64,000 nucleotides of DNA. Source: Bacillota bacterium. GTDB lineage: Bacteria; Bacillota; Sulfobacillia; Sulfobacillales; Sulfobacillaceae. The stretch is from the NCBI GenBank assembly GCA_023511625.1, contig JAIMBD010000005.1:58502-122501 (forward strand), given 5' to 3'. Made by a program: the position numbers and the translations under genes. Positions 1 through 8,153 of this stretch are shown piece after piece (position 1 is the stretch's first letter; the number at the start of each line of letters is the position of its first letter). The notes under the pieces were generated by a model. It was not told the origin of the DNA, made no database searches, and saw only the letters and a program-made list of their open reading frames with translations.

Positions 1-2
1 TC

Positions 3-530
3 CACACGCCCAAGGTGTTGTTCTTGGATGAGCCTACGGTGGGCTTAGACCCGCAGACGCGAAGCCAGCTCTGGCAGCACATTCGGGAGCTGTCGCGACA
101 CCATGACACCACCGTCTTCGTCACCACCCACTACATGGACGAGGCCGAGCACTGCGACCGCACGGCGATCATGGACCACGGCCAGATCGTGGCCTTGGAT
201 ACGCCGGAACACCTAAAACAGGTCATCGGCAGCGAGGAGATTCGCTTGACGGTGCGGGCCTCGGCGCTGTCGGAGCGCTCGCGGTGGGAGGCCGAGCTCG
301 GCCAGAGCTTTTCCGGGGCCGGGACCGAACTGCTCTTCAAGACCCGCAACGCCGGCGCCGACGTGGCTCGCATCGTGCAGGCAGTGGGACCGGCGATCGA
401 GCGCATCGAGATCAAGCGGCCGACCTTGGAAGACGTCTTCTTGCACCTGACCGGGCGCGAAATCCGGGAGGAGACGGTATCGGCCCGCGATGCCTGGCGG
501 GAGTTTGGGCGAAGGAGGATGGGGCGATGA
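3..530 (+). CDS. Drug-efflux ABC transporter ATPase, 3' part (DrrA-like)
   Basis: The gene enters from the left edge and only its last ~175 codons are present. Walker B and D-loop are seen as LFLDEPTVGLDP, followed by the H-loop region FVTTHYMDEAEHC. The tail ending LEDVFLHLTGREIREE is typical of daunorubicin-resistance (DrrA) type ATPases. Walker A and the signature motif lie outside the window. It hydrolyses ATP in the cytoplasm to drive the permease encoded immediately downstream, whose ATG overlaps this stop codon (ATGA), so the two are translationally coupled. Substrate cannot be told from sequence. Family call is firm. Confidence 0.93.
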   Translation, partial: HTPKVLFLDEPTVGLDPQTRSQLWQHIRELSRHHDTTVFVTTHYMDEAEHCDRTAIMDHGQIVALDTPEHLKQVIGSEEIRLTVRASALSERSRWEAELGQSFSGAGTELLFKTRNAGADVARIVQAVGPAIERIEIKRPTLEDVFLHLTGREIREETVSARDAWREFGRRRMGR

Positions 531-1309
531 TCGCGTTGCGCGGCATCTACGTCATTTGGCTGCGGGAGCTTATCCGCTTCGTGCGGGAGCCGGCGCGGAT
601 CGTGGGGATGGTGGCGCAGCCCTTGCTCTACCTCATCCTGGTCGGCAACGGGCTTGCGCACGGGTTTCAGTTTCGTGGGGCGGGGTCGGTGAACTACCTG
701 GCCTTTATGTTCCCGGGCATCGTGGCCATGTCGGTGCTCTTCACCAGTGTCTTTTCGGCCATGTCCATCGTCTGGGACCGCGAGTTTGGCTTTCTCAAAG
801 AAGTGTTGGTCAGCCCGGTGCCGCGGGCGGCCATCGCCATCGGTAAGGCGCTGGGCGGCACCACTGTGGCCGTGGCCCAAGGGGCGGTGATTCTGATCTT
901 AAGCCCCTTGGTGGGCATCGCCCTGGAACCTGGCCGGTATCTGGCCATGCTTGGGGTGTTGGCGCTGCTGGCGCTGGCGTTGAACGGCCTCGGCATCTTG
1001 GTGGCGAGCCGCATGGAGTCGATGCAGGGTTTCCAAGTGGTCATGAACTTTCTTGTCATGCCGCTCTTTTTCTTGAGCGGCGCCTTGTACCCCTTGCGGG
1101 GGATGCCGGGGTGGCTGGCCGCCTTGATGCAGATCGACCCCGTCACCTACGGCGTCGATGCCCTGCGCCATCTGGTCTACTTCCGGAGCGCCCTGTTGGC
1201 TACCATCACCCAGTTCTCGCTGGCCGAAGACCTGGCCGTGACCTTGGGCACGGCGGCGCTTCTGCTCGTGGTTTCCACGGTGGCCTTCAACCGCACCCGG
1301 AGCGCCTGA
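527..1309 (+). CDS. ABC-2 type drug-efflux permease (DrrB-like)
   Basis: A 260-residue integral membrane protein with about six hydrophobic helices, the usual length and layout of ABC-2 permeases. The start ATG overlaps the stop of the ATPase by 4 bases and has AAGGAGG at 512-518, which decides this start over the longer upstream frame. The early segment with REPARIVGMVAQPLLYLILVGNG is characteristic of the DrrB/NodJ group. With the preceding ATPase it forms an exporter for a drug or lipid-like compound. The last helices carry the usual PLRGMPGWL loop before the C-terminal helix. Confidence 0.92.
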   Translation: MIALRGIYVIWLRELIRFVREPARIVGMVAQPLLYLILVGNGLAHGFQFRGAGSVNYLAFMFPGIVAMSVLFTSVFSAMSIVWDREFGFLKEVLVSPVPRAAIAIGKALGGTTVAVAQGAVILILSPLVGIALEPGRYLAMLGVLALLALALNGLGILVASRMESMQGFQVVMNFLVMPLFFLSGALYPLRGMPGWLAALMQIDPVTYGVDALRHLVYFRSALLATITQFSLAEDLAVTLGTAALLLVVSTVAFNRTRSA

Positions 1310-1424
1310 TCCGGGCGGGGATCCAGCCTCACGCCTTAAAGCGGCCGCGCCCGGGGCCCTTTGTTGCCCGCACGGCCTGGCTGGGTCGGGGAGGCTTGCA
1401 AACCGGCCGCGAAAGGTAGAAAAC

Positions 1425-1453
1425 TTAAATGTTGGTTGGAGGTCAACATTCAA
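1425..1453. promoter_or_regulatory. Palindromic operator candidate upstream of the MFS pump
   Basis: Ten-base inverted arms, 1425-1434 (TTAAATGTTG) and 1444-1453 (CAACATTCAA), differ at one position and are separated by 9 bases. The site lies about 60 bases before the GTG of the MFS gene in a small AT-rich patch. Size and symmetry fit a TetR- or MarR-type dimer site, but no regulator gene is in the window, so the bound protein is unknown. Confidence 0.5.
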
Positions 1454-1513
1454 CGGGACCGGAGGATTTCCGTCCTGACGGGTGCACCGAAAACGGGAAG
1501 GGAGGGTGCGATC

Positions 1514-2989
1514 GTGAGCGTGCGCGGACAAGATCCGGTGGCCTCCCCCCAGTTGGCGGCCCAGCCCTTAGGCGAGCGCGAGCAGCGTTGGGTGCTGGCA
1601 GTGGTGTTGATGGGGCTGATGATCACCGCCGTCGACACCACCATCGTGGTGTTGGGCCTGCCGGTGATCATGCGCGACCTTCACGCTACCCTGGCTTCGG
1701 TGGTCTGGGTGATCATGGTCTACCTGTTGGTGCTGACCTTGCTGGCCACCCAGGTCGGGCGGCTTGGGGACCTCTACGGGCGGTCGCGGATGTACAACCT
1801 CGGTTTTGCCATCTTCACGCTGGGGTCGGTGCTGTGCGGCCTGTCCCAGTCGGCACCGGAGCTGATCGGCTTCCGCGTGCTGCAGGCCATCGGCGGAGCC
1901 CTCATCACGGCCAACAGCGGGGCCATCGTGGCCGACGCCGTGCCCGGTCCCAAGCGCGGCCGGGCCTTCGGCATCACCAGCATCGGGTGGAACATCGGCG
2001 CCATTCTGGGCATCCTCTTGGGCGGGATTCTCATCACCTACGTCAGCTGGCGGGCGGTGTTCTACATCAACCTGCCCATCGGCGTGGCCGCCCTGCTCCT
2101 CGGCTACCGGTGGCTGCCGCGCCGAGACCGCGGGCAGCGCCAGCCCCTCGACCCTGTGGGGATGGTCCTGCTCGGGGCGGGGTTGAGCGCGGTGCTGTTC
2201 GGCTTGACGCGAATGACCGGGACCGGCTTTACGGCCGCGGTGGGGGCGTTGGTGGCGGTAGGGCTTGGGTTCCTGGCAGGTTTTGCGGCCTGGGAGGCAC
2301 GGCACCCGAGCCCCTTGGTCAGCCTCGACCTCTTCCGCCATCGGGTGCTAAGCGCCTCCATCTTGGCGAGCTTCTTTCAGTCCCTCGGCGGGTACGCGGT
2401 CCTTTTCCTGGTGATCATGTTTCTGCAAGGGGTGCGCGGGTTAAGCCCCTTTTCCGCCTCCTTGTTGTTGGTGCCGGGCTACCTCGTCGGGGGGGCCATT
2501 GGCCCTTGGGCCGGCCATTTGGCCGACCGCTGGGGTTCGCGGGTACCGGCGACGGTGGGCCTGTTGGTGCAGGTGGTGGGCATCGCCATCTACGGGAGCC
2601 TGACGGTGGGAAGCCCGCTGTGGCACGTGGCCCTGGCCTCGCTCATCAATGGGCTCGGCAGCGGGGCCTTTTATCCCGCCAACAACAGCGCAGTGGTGGT
2701 CAATGCTCCGCCCTCGGCGTACGGAGTGGCCAACGGGCTGTTGCGCACGTTTGCCAACGTGGGCATGGTGAGCAGCTTTGCCGTGAGCCTGTTGGTGGCC
2801 TCGATGGCCATTCCGCGCCAGGCGGCGTTTGCCATCTTCTTGGGCGTGACCCAACTCGGGGCGCAATTGGGCGGGGACTTCGTGCGCGGGCTGCATGCGG
2901 CCTTGGGCACGGCCATTGCCCTCATCTTGGTGGCGGCCCTGCTGTCGATCCTGCGCGGGGCCGAGCCGGCGCGCCGCGCTTCGCATTGA
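1514..2989 (+). CDS. MFS multidrug efflux transporter, 14-TM DHA2 family (EmrB/QacA-like)
   Basis: A 491-residue proton-coupled drug exporter. The DHA2 signature is visible: helix 1 motif TAVDTTIVVLGLPVI, motif A GRLGDLYGRSRMY, and motif C GGILITYVSWRAVFYINLPIG in helix 5. Hydrophobicity supports about 14 helices, with a second motif-A-like GHLADRWGSR around the midpoint. The GTG at 1514 follows GGAGGG and begins a short hydrophilic N terminus; the open frame extends further upstream but without a ribosome site. It follows the ABC efflux pair by ~200 bases that include a palindromic operator candidate, so it probably has its own regulated promoter. Confidence 0.93.
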   Translation: MSVRGQDPVASPQLAAQPLGEREQRWVLAVVLMGLMITAVDTTIVVLGLPVIMRDLHATLASVVWVIMVYLLVLTLLATQVGRLGDLYGRSRMYNLGFAIFTLGSVLCGLSQSAPELIGFRVLQAIGGALITANSGAIVADAVPGPKRGRAFGITSIGWNIGAILGILLGGILITYVSWRAVFYINLPIGVAALLLGYRWLPRRDRGQRQPLDPVGMVLLGAGLSAVLFGLTRMTGTGFTAAVGALVAVGLGFLAGFAAWEARHPSPLVSLDLFRHRVLSASILASFFQSLGGYAVLFLVIMFLQGVRGLSPFSASLLLVPGYLVGGAIGPWAGHLADRWGSRVPATVGLLVQVVGIAIYGSLTVGSPLWHVALASLINGLGSGAFYPANNSAVVVNAPPSAYGVANGLLRTFANVGMVSSFAVSLLVASMAIPRQAAFAIFLGVTQLGAQLGGDFVRGLHAALGTAIALILVAALLSILRGAEPARRASH

Positions 2990-3020
2990 AGCGCTCCAAG
3001 TTCCCTCCAAGTTCTCTTCC

Positions 3021-3051
3021 AGGGCCCCTGCCGGAATCGGGCAGGGGCCCT
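3021..3051 (+). terminator. GC-rich hairpin after the MFS gene
   Basis: A perfect 12-base inverted repeat (AGGGCCCCTGCC / GGCAGGGGCCCT) with a 7-base loop lies 31 bases after the MFS stop. It has no T-run, so intrinsic termination is likely but not certain. Confidence 0.55.
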
Positions 3052-3146
3052 TGGTTCGCCTGCCAAGAATATGGGGGCTGACCCGAGGGGCGGAGCAGTG
3101 GTAGGATCGCGCTCATATGGCGCGGCAAGCAAGGGAGGGAGGACAG

Positions 3147-3665
3147 ATGTGGCAGCCAAGGGGGCACAGGATAACACGCGCGGCCCTGGTGGGGCTCGGA
3201 GCTTTGGCCTTGGCCGTCACCGGGCCGGGGGCTAGGGCCGCCCCGGCCGAGGCGTCGGCGGCGTTGCCTTCGGTGCGGCAACCCAAAGCGCCGGCTTTGC
3301 CTCCGCTCACCATCGCCGGCCGCCGGGTGTTGGCAGTCTACACCATGCAGGCGACGGCTTACGGGCCCGAGGCCGAAGACAACTACCCCTACGGTCCTAC
3401 CAACTTTTTTGGCAGGGCGTTACGGCCGGGCACGGTGGCGGTCGACCCGCACACCATTCCCCTCGGGTCGACCGTGTACGTGACCGGATACCGCGACCCC
3501 CTGTTGCCGCCGGGGGGATTTGTGGGCAGGGCGCTTGACACCGGCCACGGCATCGTCGGCGCCCGCATCGACATCTACCTGGCGGGCTCGGCCGAGGCGG
3601 TCAACGCCTTTGGCGAACAAAAGGTGGCGGTTTTCGTCCTGGGGCCGCCGCAGGCGGGCGGCTGA
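3147..3665 (+). CDS. Secreted 3D-domain protein
   Basis: A 172-residue exported protein. Residues ~10-31 form a signal peptide ending ARAA. The rest is a 3D domain as in Firmicutes YocH/YabE-type cell-wall proteins and the MltA core: TMQATAYG at ~66-73, then the three conserved aspartates at D100 (VAVDP), D131 (ALDTG) and D142 (RIDIYL). This fold is linked to peptidoglycan cleavage by lytic transglycosylase-type chemistry. The start ATG follows AGGGAGGAGGA; an upstream in-frame ATG lacks a ribosome site. It has no LysM or SH3 anchoring domain, unlike YocH, so it may act freely in the wall. Confidence 0.85.
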   Translation: MWQPRGHRITRAALVGLGALALAVTGPGARAAPAEASAALPSVRQPKAPALPPLTIAGRRVLAVYTMQATAYGPEAEDNYPYGPTNFFGRALRPGTVAVDPHTIPLGSTVYVTGYRDPLLPPGGFVGRALDTGHGIVGARIDIYLAGSAEAVNAFGEQKVAVFVLGPPQAGG

Positions 3666-3816
3666 GCTTTGGCTGAAATCCGGGCCGAGCCATCCCGGCG
3701 CAGGGCGCCCTTATGGCAGACTGGAGGGCGATGACGCCCGAGGGGGCGCATATCGCACAGGACCCGCCGCGTGGTGAGGAGCGCGGCGTGTACCCAAGGA
3801 GGGAGTGGTTGCGAAC

Positions 3817-4350
3817 ATGCGTGGATTCCGGGGGATGGCGTCTCGGCGCCCGGCGTGGCTTTTGGCCGGTGCCCTGATGGCGGCAGGCATCGCCGGGTGC
3901 GGCGGCGCGGCCAGCTCCGGAGGATCCAGCGGCGCCACTGCACCGGCACCGGCGTCGGCGGCCGCAGCGCATCCTTCGGCCTTGGCGCACGGGCCGCATT
4001 TCGGCCAGGGACGCCGGCTGGGGATGGCGCCGTTGGCCGCCACCTTAAGTCCGGTGCTGAAGCTTCCGGCGTCGACCATCGCCCAGGATCTGGAGCATGG
4101 CGAGTCGCTGGCCCAGATCGCGAAGCAACAGGGGGTATCCACTCAGGCCTTGACCCAGGCGCTGGAGCAACACCAAAAGACCGTGCTGGACAACCTGGTC
4201 AAAGCGGGGCGCCTGACCGAGGCCGAGGCGCAGCAGCGGTTGCAGCAGTTCGAGCAGCGCATCCCGCAGCTGATCAACCATGCCGGCGGCTTCTTTCCCC
4301 CGCGCATGCCGCCGTCGGGAGCGCCGGCGACACCCAGTCCAGGGCAGTGA
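3817..4350 (+). CDS. Hypothetical lipoprotein
   Basis: A 177-residue predicted lipoprotein: basic N terminus, hydrophobic stretch and lipobox AGIAGC with the lipidated cysteine at ~28. A low-complexity Gly/Ser/Ala/Pro linker (~29-60) follows. The C-terminal half is helical, with Gln/Leu/Glu-rich segments around ESLAQIAKQQGVSTQAL and GRLTEAEAQQRLQQF, resembling a LysM-like or DUF2680-like spore/envelope helical domain. I do not recognise the family firmly. AAGGAGG sits 13 bases before the ATG; a GTG 12 bases upstream is too close to it. It may work with the preceding 3D-domain protein in the envelope. Confidence 0.75.
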   Translation: MRGFRGMASRRPAWLLAGALMAAGIAGCGGAASSGGSSGATAPAPASAAAAHPSALAHGPHFGQGRRLGMAPLAATLSPVLKLPASTIAQDLEHGESLAQIAKQQGVSTQALTQALEQHQKTVLDNLVKAGRLTEAEAQQRLQQFEQRIPQLINHAGGFFPPRMPPSGAPATPSPGQ

Positions 4351-4354
4351 CAAC

Positions 4355-4388
4355 GTCCCGGGGGCCCTCCCCCGGGACGCGGTGCGTT
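4355..4388. terminator. Intrinsic terminator between convergent genes
   Basis: A perfect 10-base stem (GTCCCGGGGG / CCCCCGGGAC, 4355-4378) with a CCCT loop, followed by GTTTT at 4384-4388 on the + strand. It sits between the lipoprotein gene and the convergent DsrE-like gene. Confidence 0.7.
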
Positions 4389-4414
4389 TTGGGGCCGCAA
4401 GGCGGGTGGACATC

Positions 4415-4756
4415 CTACGGTTTGAGGTAGGCAAAGCCCTCCAGTTGCCGGCGGACCAGCTCGCCCACTGCCGATGGCACCACCTCGACGCCCGCAAGGA
4501 GCGCTTCTGGACTGACCCCCCGTGCCCGCATGGTGTTGCGGCACACGGCCACCGTGACGCCGCGAGCGCGTAAGGCCTCGAGCTCCAAAGGGAGCGTCGA
4601 GCGGGCGGCCTCGACGAGCGGCAAGGCATCGCCCTGGATCACGAGCTCGACGGTAGCGTCGGGCATCTCCGCCAAAAGGTTGGCGATGGAGGTCAAGGCC
4701 GCCCGATGACGGTCTGGATGGCCGGTGTTGAGGTGAAAGACGACGCGTGCAGACAT
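4415..4756 (-). CDS. DsrE-family protein
   Basis: A 113-residue protein of the DsrE/DsrF-like fold, usual length for the small cytoplasmic members. The N terminus VVFHLNTGHPDRHRAAL and the stretch ATVELVIQGDALPLV are typical. The conserved cysteine lies in VTVAVCRNTMRARG, where members of this family carry a sulfur-transfer or redox-active cysteine. The ATG is preceded by GAAGGGGGA; upstream frame extension to 4915 has no start support. Possible role in sulfur handling. It is divergent from the SDR gene at 4990. Confidence 0.85.
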   Translation of the reverse strand: MSARVVFHLNTGHPDRHRAALTSIANLLAEMPDATVELVIQGDALPLVEAARSTLPLELEALRARGVTVAVCRNTMRARGVSPEALLAGVEVVPSAVGELVRRQLEGFAYLKP

Positions 4757-4989
4757 GCAGACGGTTCCCCCTTCGGAAGCTCGGGTGGCTTTCCTCAATA
4801 AGTCAATTATAGCGCGGGAACCGCACCGGCCTTTCGGGAAGGGACAGGCAGGGAAAACCGGGGCCGAAGGCGAAAGGGGAGGGAGATCGGGGAGTGGCGC
4901 TGTCTTTCCCGGCAACGATGTGCATCAGGCGGTAAGACCAAGAAGGGAGGGAGGCCGGGCCGCTCAATACGGCCGGGCCGAGAAGCACC

Positions 4990-5787
4990 ATGGATCTGAA
5001 GTTGCGAGGCAAGCGGGCGTTGGTGACCGGCGGCAGCCGCGGCATCGGGCGGGCCATCGCCTTAAGGCTTTTGGAGGAAGGGGCCGAGGTGGCCATCGCC
5101 GCGCGCACGCGCTCGCGCCTGGAACAGGCGACGGCGGAGTTGAAGGCCGCGACGGGCGGCCGGGTGGTGCCGGTCGAAGTGGAGCTCACCTCGGCCGAGT
5201 CGATTCAGCGCATGGTGCGCGAGGCCGTGGAGGCGTTGGGCGGGCTCGAGATCCTGGTCAACGCCGGCGCCCGCGTCAGCGGCGGGGCCCCTGAGGACTT
5301 CGAGCACGTCACCGACGAGATGATCCTCCGCGACTTCGAGGAGAAGTTTCTCGGCTACCTGCGCTGCATCCGCGAAGCGGTGCCCTGGATTCGGCGGGCC
5401 GGCGGCGGAAGCATCCTCAACCTGGGCGGCAACGCCGCCCGCCAAGCGGGCGGGATCTCGGCCGGAGCCCGCAACGTGGCGGTGGTCAATCTGACCCGCA
5501 ACCTGTCGCGGGAATTCGGCAAAGACGGCATCACCGTCAACGCCATCCATCCTGGCACCATCGTTACCGAGACCTTCCGCGAACGCATGGAGGCGCAGGC
5601 CCGGCTGCGCGGAATCCCCTACGAGCAGCACGTGGCCAATCTCGCGGCGCAACCGGCCATCGGGCGGTTGGTGACGGCCGAAGAGGTGGCTGATGTGGCG
5701 GTGTTTCTGGTGTCGCCGCGGGCCGTGGGCATTACCGGCGAGGTGGTGGCCGTGACCGGAGGCGCCGGCAACGCCGTGTACTACTAA
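4990..5787 (+). CDS. SDR-family protein lacking the catalytic Tyr-Lys pair
   Basis: A 265-residue Rossmann-fold protein. The cofactor site TGGSRGIG (13-20) and the NAGA motif (91-94) identify the classical short-chain dehydrogenase/reductase family, and NLTRNLSREF plus HPGTIVTETF match its C-terminal half. Where the family has Y-x3-K, this protein reads ISAGA (156-160), so both catalytic residues are absent, as is the upstream catalytic Ser (LNLGGNAA). It may bind NAD(P) without oxidoreductase activity, or use other residues; a non-canonical FabG-like subgroup with this pattern exists. It stands alone between the DsrE gene and the convergent SCO-like gene. Confidence 0.85.
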   Translation: MDLKLRGKRALVTGGSRGIGRAIALRLLEEGAEVAIAARTRSRLEQATAELKAATGGRVVPVEVELTSAESIQRMVREAVEALGGLEILVNAGARVSGGAPEDFEHVTDEMILRDFEEKFLGYLRCIREAVPWIRRAGGGSILNLGGNAARQAGGISAGARNVAVVNLTRNLSREFGKDGITVNAIHPGTIVTETFRERMEAQARLRGIPYEQHVANLAAQPAIGRLVTAEEVADVAVFLVSPRAVGITGEVVAVTGGAGNAVYY

Positions 5788-5801
5788 CTCTGGCAGTGGC
5801 G

Positions 5802-6425
5802 TCAGAGCAGCGGGCGCAGGTCTCGGACCAGGACTGCGGCGCGGGCCGCCGGGGCCTGGTCGGTGGCCACCGGCAGGAGGTAGCGCTCTCGCCCGGCGCC
5901 GTCGATCACGTAGATGGCGGCGGTGTAGGCCACCCGCCCGCCCTCGAGGGCCACGTCGATGTGGTAGGCCTGCCACACGGCGTAACGCACCGGCAGGGGA
6001 CCGGAGAGAAAGCGGGCCGGCAGACTTTGCACCAGTACCGGGGGGATGGGCCTCGGCAACGGGTTGGTGTCTACCATCACCCAACTGACCTGGCGGGCCG
6101 TCGTCGGGCCGAGCTGGCGTTGGGCGGCGCCGAGGATGGCGGGGATGGGCGGGCAGATGCCCTGGCAGAGGGGGTCGTAGAAGGCCAGCACCACCGGTCG
6201 GCCTTGGGCGTCGGACAAGGACCAGGGGTGGCCTTCGGGGTCCGTGAGCTGAAAGGCAGGCGCCGGCACGCCGCCGAGGGGCTGGTCTTGCCCGTTGGCC
6301 GTGGGCCCGGGCAGGTCGATGCCCAGGCCGATGGCCCCAAGGAAGGCAAAACCGGCCACGATGGCCGCCACCACATAGCCGAGCCAGCGTTTCCACGCGC
6401 GCGTAAAAGCCCCCCCTTTTCGCAC
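5802..6425 (-). CDS. SCO1/SenC-like membrane-anchored thioredoxin-fold protein
   Basis: A 207-residue protein with an N-terminal anchor helix (~14-36) and an extracytoplasmic thioredoxin-like domain. FQLTDPEGHPWSLSDAQGRPVVLAFYDPLC resembles SCO1 proteins that deliver copper to cytochrome oxidase; the CxxxC motif is C87/C91. The copper-ligand His normally in the DHS-type stretch before the last strand is replaced by AYT (166-168), so classical copper loading is doubtful and a thiol-redox role is possible. GTG at 6425 is chosen because AAGG lies 10 bases upstream and a strong hairpin (6451-6482) would otherwise lie inside the gene; an ATG at 6560 is in frame. Confidence 0.78.
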   Translation of the reverse strand: MRKGGAFTRAWKRWLGYVVAAIVAGFAFLGAIGLGIDLPGPTANGQDQPLGGVPAPAFQLTDPEGHPWSLSDAQGRPVVLAFYDPLCQGICPPIPAILGAAQRQLGPTTARQVSWVMVDTNPLPRPIPPVLVQSLPARFLSGPLPVRYAVWQAYHIDVALEGGRVAYTAAIYVIDGAGRERYLLPVATDQAPAARAAVLVRDLRPLL

Positions 6426-6450
6426 CTCTAGATTACCTTGCCCGTCCCTC

Positions 6451-6482
6451 GGCCCCGGAGGGGCGCCAGCGCCTCCGGGGCC
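6451..6482. terminator. GC-rich hairpin between the sugar transferase and SCO-like genes
   Basis: An 11-base perfect inverted repeat, GGCCCCGGAGG / CCTCCGGGGCC, loop 10 bases, located after the stop of the minus-strand sugar transferase. It lacks a T-run in the minus direction. It argues against the longer upstream start for the SCO-like gene. Confidence 0.45.
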
Positions 6483-6568
6483 TTGGCTTTTCCCCGTTGC
6501 GCCTGCCGTCTTATCCAATTGTGCCCCCGATGCGGCGGGCCGTTCAACGGGGGGGCTCATCCAGGCCG

Positions 6569-7873
6569 TCACGGCGCGCTTTTGGCCGAGGGCGGGTCTG
6601 GTGGGCGGTGCCAGAGGTGGCTTACGGTGCGAATCAAGATCTTGAGGTCCTGCCAGAAGGTGTGGCTGCGGAGATAGGTGAGGTCCATGTGGAGCTTCTC
6701 CTCGGGGGAGGAGAAGTAATGGCCCAACACTTGCGCCAAGCCGGTGACTCCGGGGGGCGCGTGGTGGCGGAGCCCGTAGCCCGGGTATCGCTGGCTGAAG
6801 GCCTCCACGAAGCGCGGCCGTTCCGGACGCGGCCCCACCAGCGACATCTCGCCGCGGAGCACGTTCCACAGCTGGGGGAGCTCGTCGAGATGCGTGCGCC
6901 GCAAGATCCGCCCCACCCGCGTCGCCCCGGGGGCGTCGGGAGGCGTCAGGCCTACTCCACGCTTGGCTTCGTGGTCGCGCTCGAGCGTGCGGAACTTCCA
7001 GAGCAGGAACCGCTGCCCGCCGAGGCGCACCCGCTCTTGGCGGTAGAAGACCGGGGGGCCGTCGTCGAGGAGAATGGCCAGGGCAATGGCGAGCCCCACC
7101 GGAGACAACAGCACCATCAGGACGGCAGAGGCCACAAGGTCGAACAATCGCTTGACCCACCGGTGGATCCAGGGGATCTCTACCGGCTTGAGGCTCAACA
7201 GGGGAATGGGGCCGGCCATGGTGAGGTGGGCTTGGGCCACGAGGCCGTCGTACAGGGACGGCCGCCAAAGACAGGGGATGCGTCGCTCCAGGCAATCGAG
7301 GAAGACCGCGATCTTGACCCTATCCGGCACGGCCTCGCCGATGACCACCACGTCGACGGGCCGGCCTGGCGAGAAGTCCTCTGGATCCACGACGGCCACG
7401 GTGGGGGCGTATCCCAGATGGAGCACCGCCTCGAGTTCCTCGGCGCTGGGCGAAGACCCCACCCACAGGATGCGCGTCGGCACGGCCTCCCAGTGCCAGT
7501 GCAGCCACACCCGGCGCCAGGCGTAGAGCATCGGCCACCAAAAGGCGATGCTGATGACCAACACCGACCGGGGAAAGCCGAGGTTGGCGAGCAGGTAGGA
7601 GATGACGACGGTGATGGCTGCCAACAGAAATACCGTGGGGGTCAGCCGCTGCCGTAACTCTGCCGGCGGGATCCACCGCTCCTCGTAGAGGTCGAAGGAA
7701 GCCAGGAGGGCCAAGGCCACGAGCGAAATCCACGGCGCAAGATGCAGGTAGGCATCGAGGTTGTAGGCCGGAGGCCGACCGGCAAAACGCACCTCGAAGG
7801 CCAACAGCACCGCGAGGTGGACCACGGCCAAGTCGACGAGCAGGACGAGGGCCCGCCACCCCCCCGCGCGCAT
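6569..7873 (-). CDS. Undecaprenyl-phosphate sugar-1-phosphate transferase (PHPT/WbaP-like)
   Basis: A 434-residue initiating enzyme that would transfer hexose-1-phosphate from a UDP-sugar onto undecaprenyl phosphate at the inner face of the membrane. About four N-terminal helices, a central nucleotide-binding-like CoA_binding_3 region, a fifth helix (RLFDLVASAVLMVLLSP) and the catalytic domain are visible: PVFYRQERVRLGG, KFRTLE, RRTHLDELPQLWNVLRGEMSLVGPRPE, VTGLAQV. The ATG follows AAAGGAGG with a 6-base spacer. It is divergent from the large polysaccharide operon on the + strand and presumably starts one of its lipid-linked chains. Confidence 0.92.
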   Translation of the reverse strand: MRAGGWRALVLLVDLAVVHLAVLLAFEVRFAGRPPAYNLDAYLHLAPWISLVALALLASFDLYEERWIPPAELRQRLTPTVFLLAAITVVISYLLANLGFPRSVLVISIAFWWPMLYAWRRVWLHWHWEAVPTRILWVGSSPSAEELEAVLHLGYAPTVAVVDPEDFSPGRPVDVVVIGEAVPDRVKIAVFLDCLERRIPCLWRPSLYDGLVAQAHLTMAGPIPLLSLKPVEIPWIHRWVKRLFDLVASAVLMVLLSPVGLAIALAILLDDGPPVFYRQERVRLGGQRFLLWKFRTLERDHEAKRGVGLTPPDAPGATRVGRILRRTHLDELPQLWNVLRGEMSLVGPRPERPRFVEAFSQRYPGYGLRHHAPPGVTGLAQVLGHYFSSPEEKLHMDLTYLRSHTFWQDLKILIRTVSHLWHRPPDPPSAKSAP

Positions 7874-8153
7874 GCGCCGCCTCCTTTCCGCCACCGGTCG
7901 CGGTCGACCGGTGCCAAACTCCGACACGACAGATTTCCATTCCACGCCGAGAGGCCAAAATCCTCTTCCCCTTGCCTCTTTGGGGTCCGGCAAAGAGCCA
8001 GGCGGGCCAGAAGGGGACCACCTCCTTTCTTCTCCCGTCGGGATTTCGGTAGAATCTCGTGTAGAATCGGAGCCAGAGATGGCGTCGCCGATCGGGGGCC
8101 GAAAGGCCCTCGGGCGTGACCACCCAGCCGAAACGACAAAGGGGATAGAATCC

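Noticed and set aside
6426..6560. Longer N terminus for the SCO-like protein from ATG 6560
   Set aside because: No ribosome site, Pro/Gly-rich extension before the anchor helix, and a strong hairpin would lie inside the gene.
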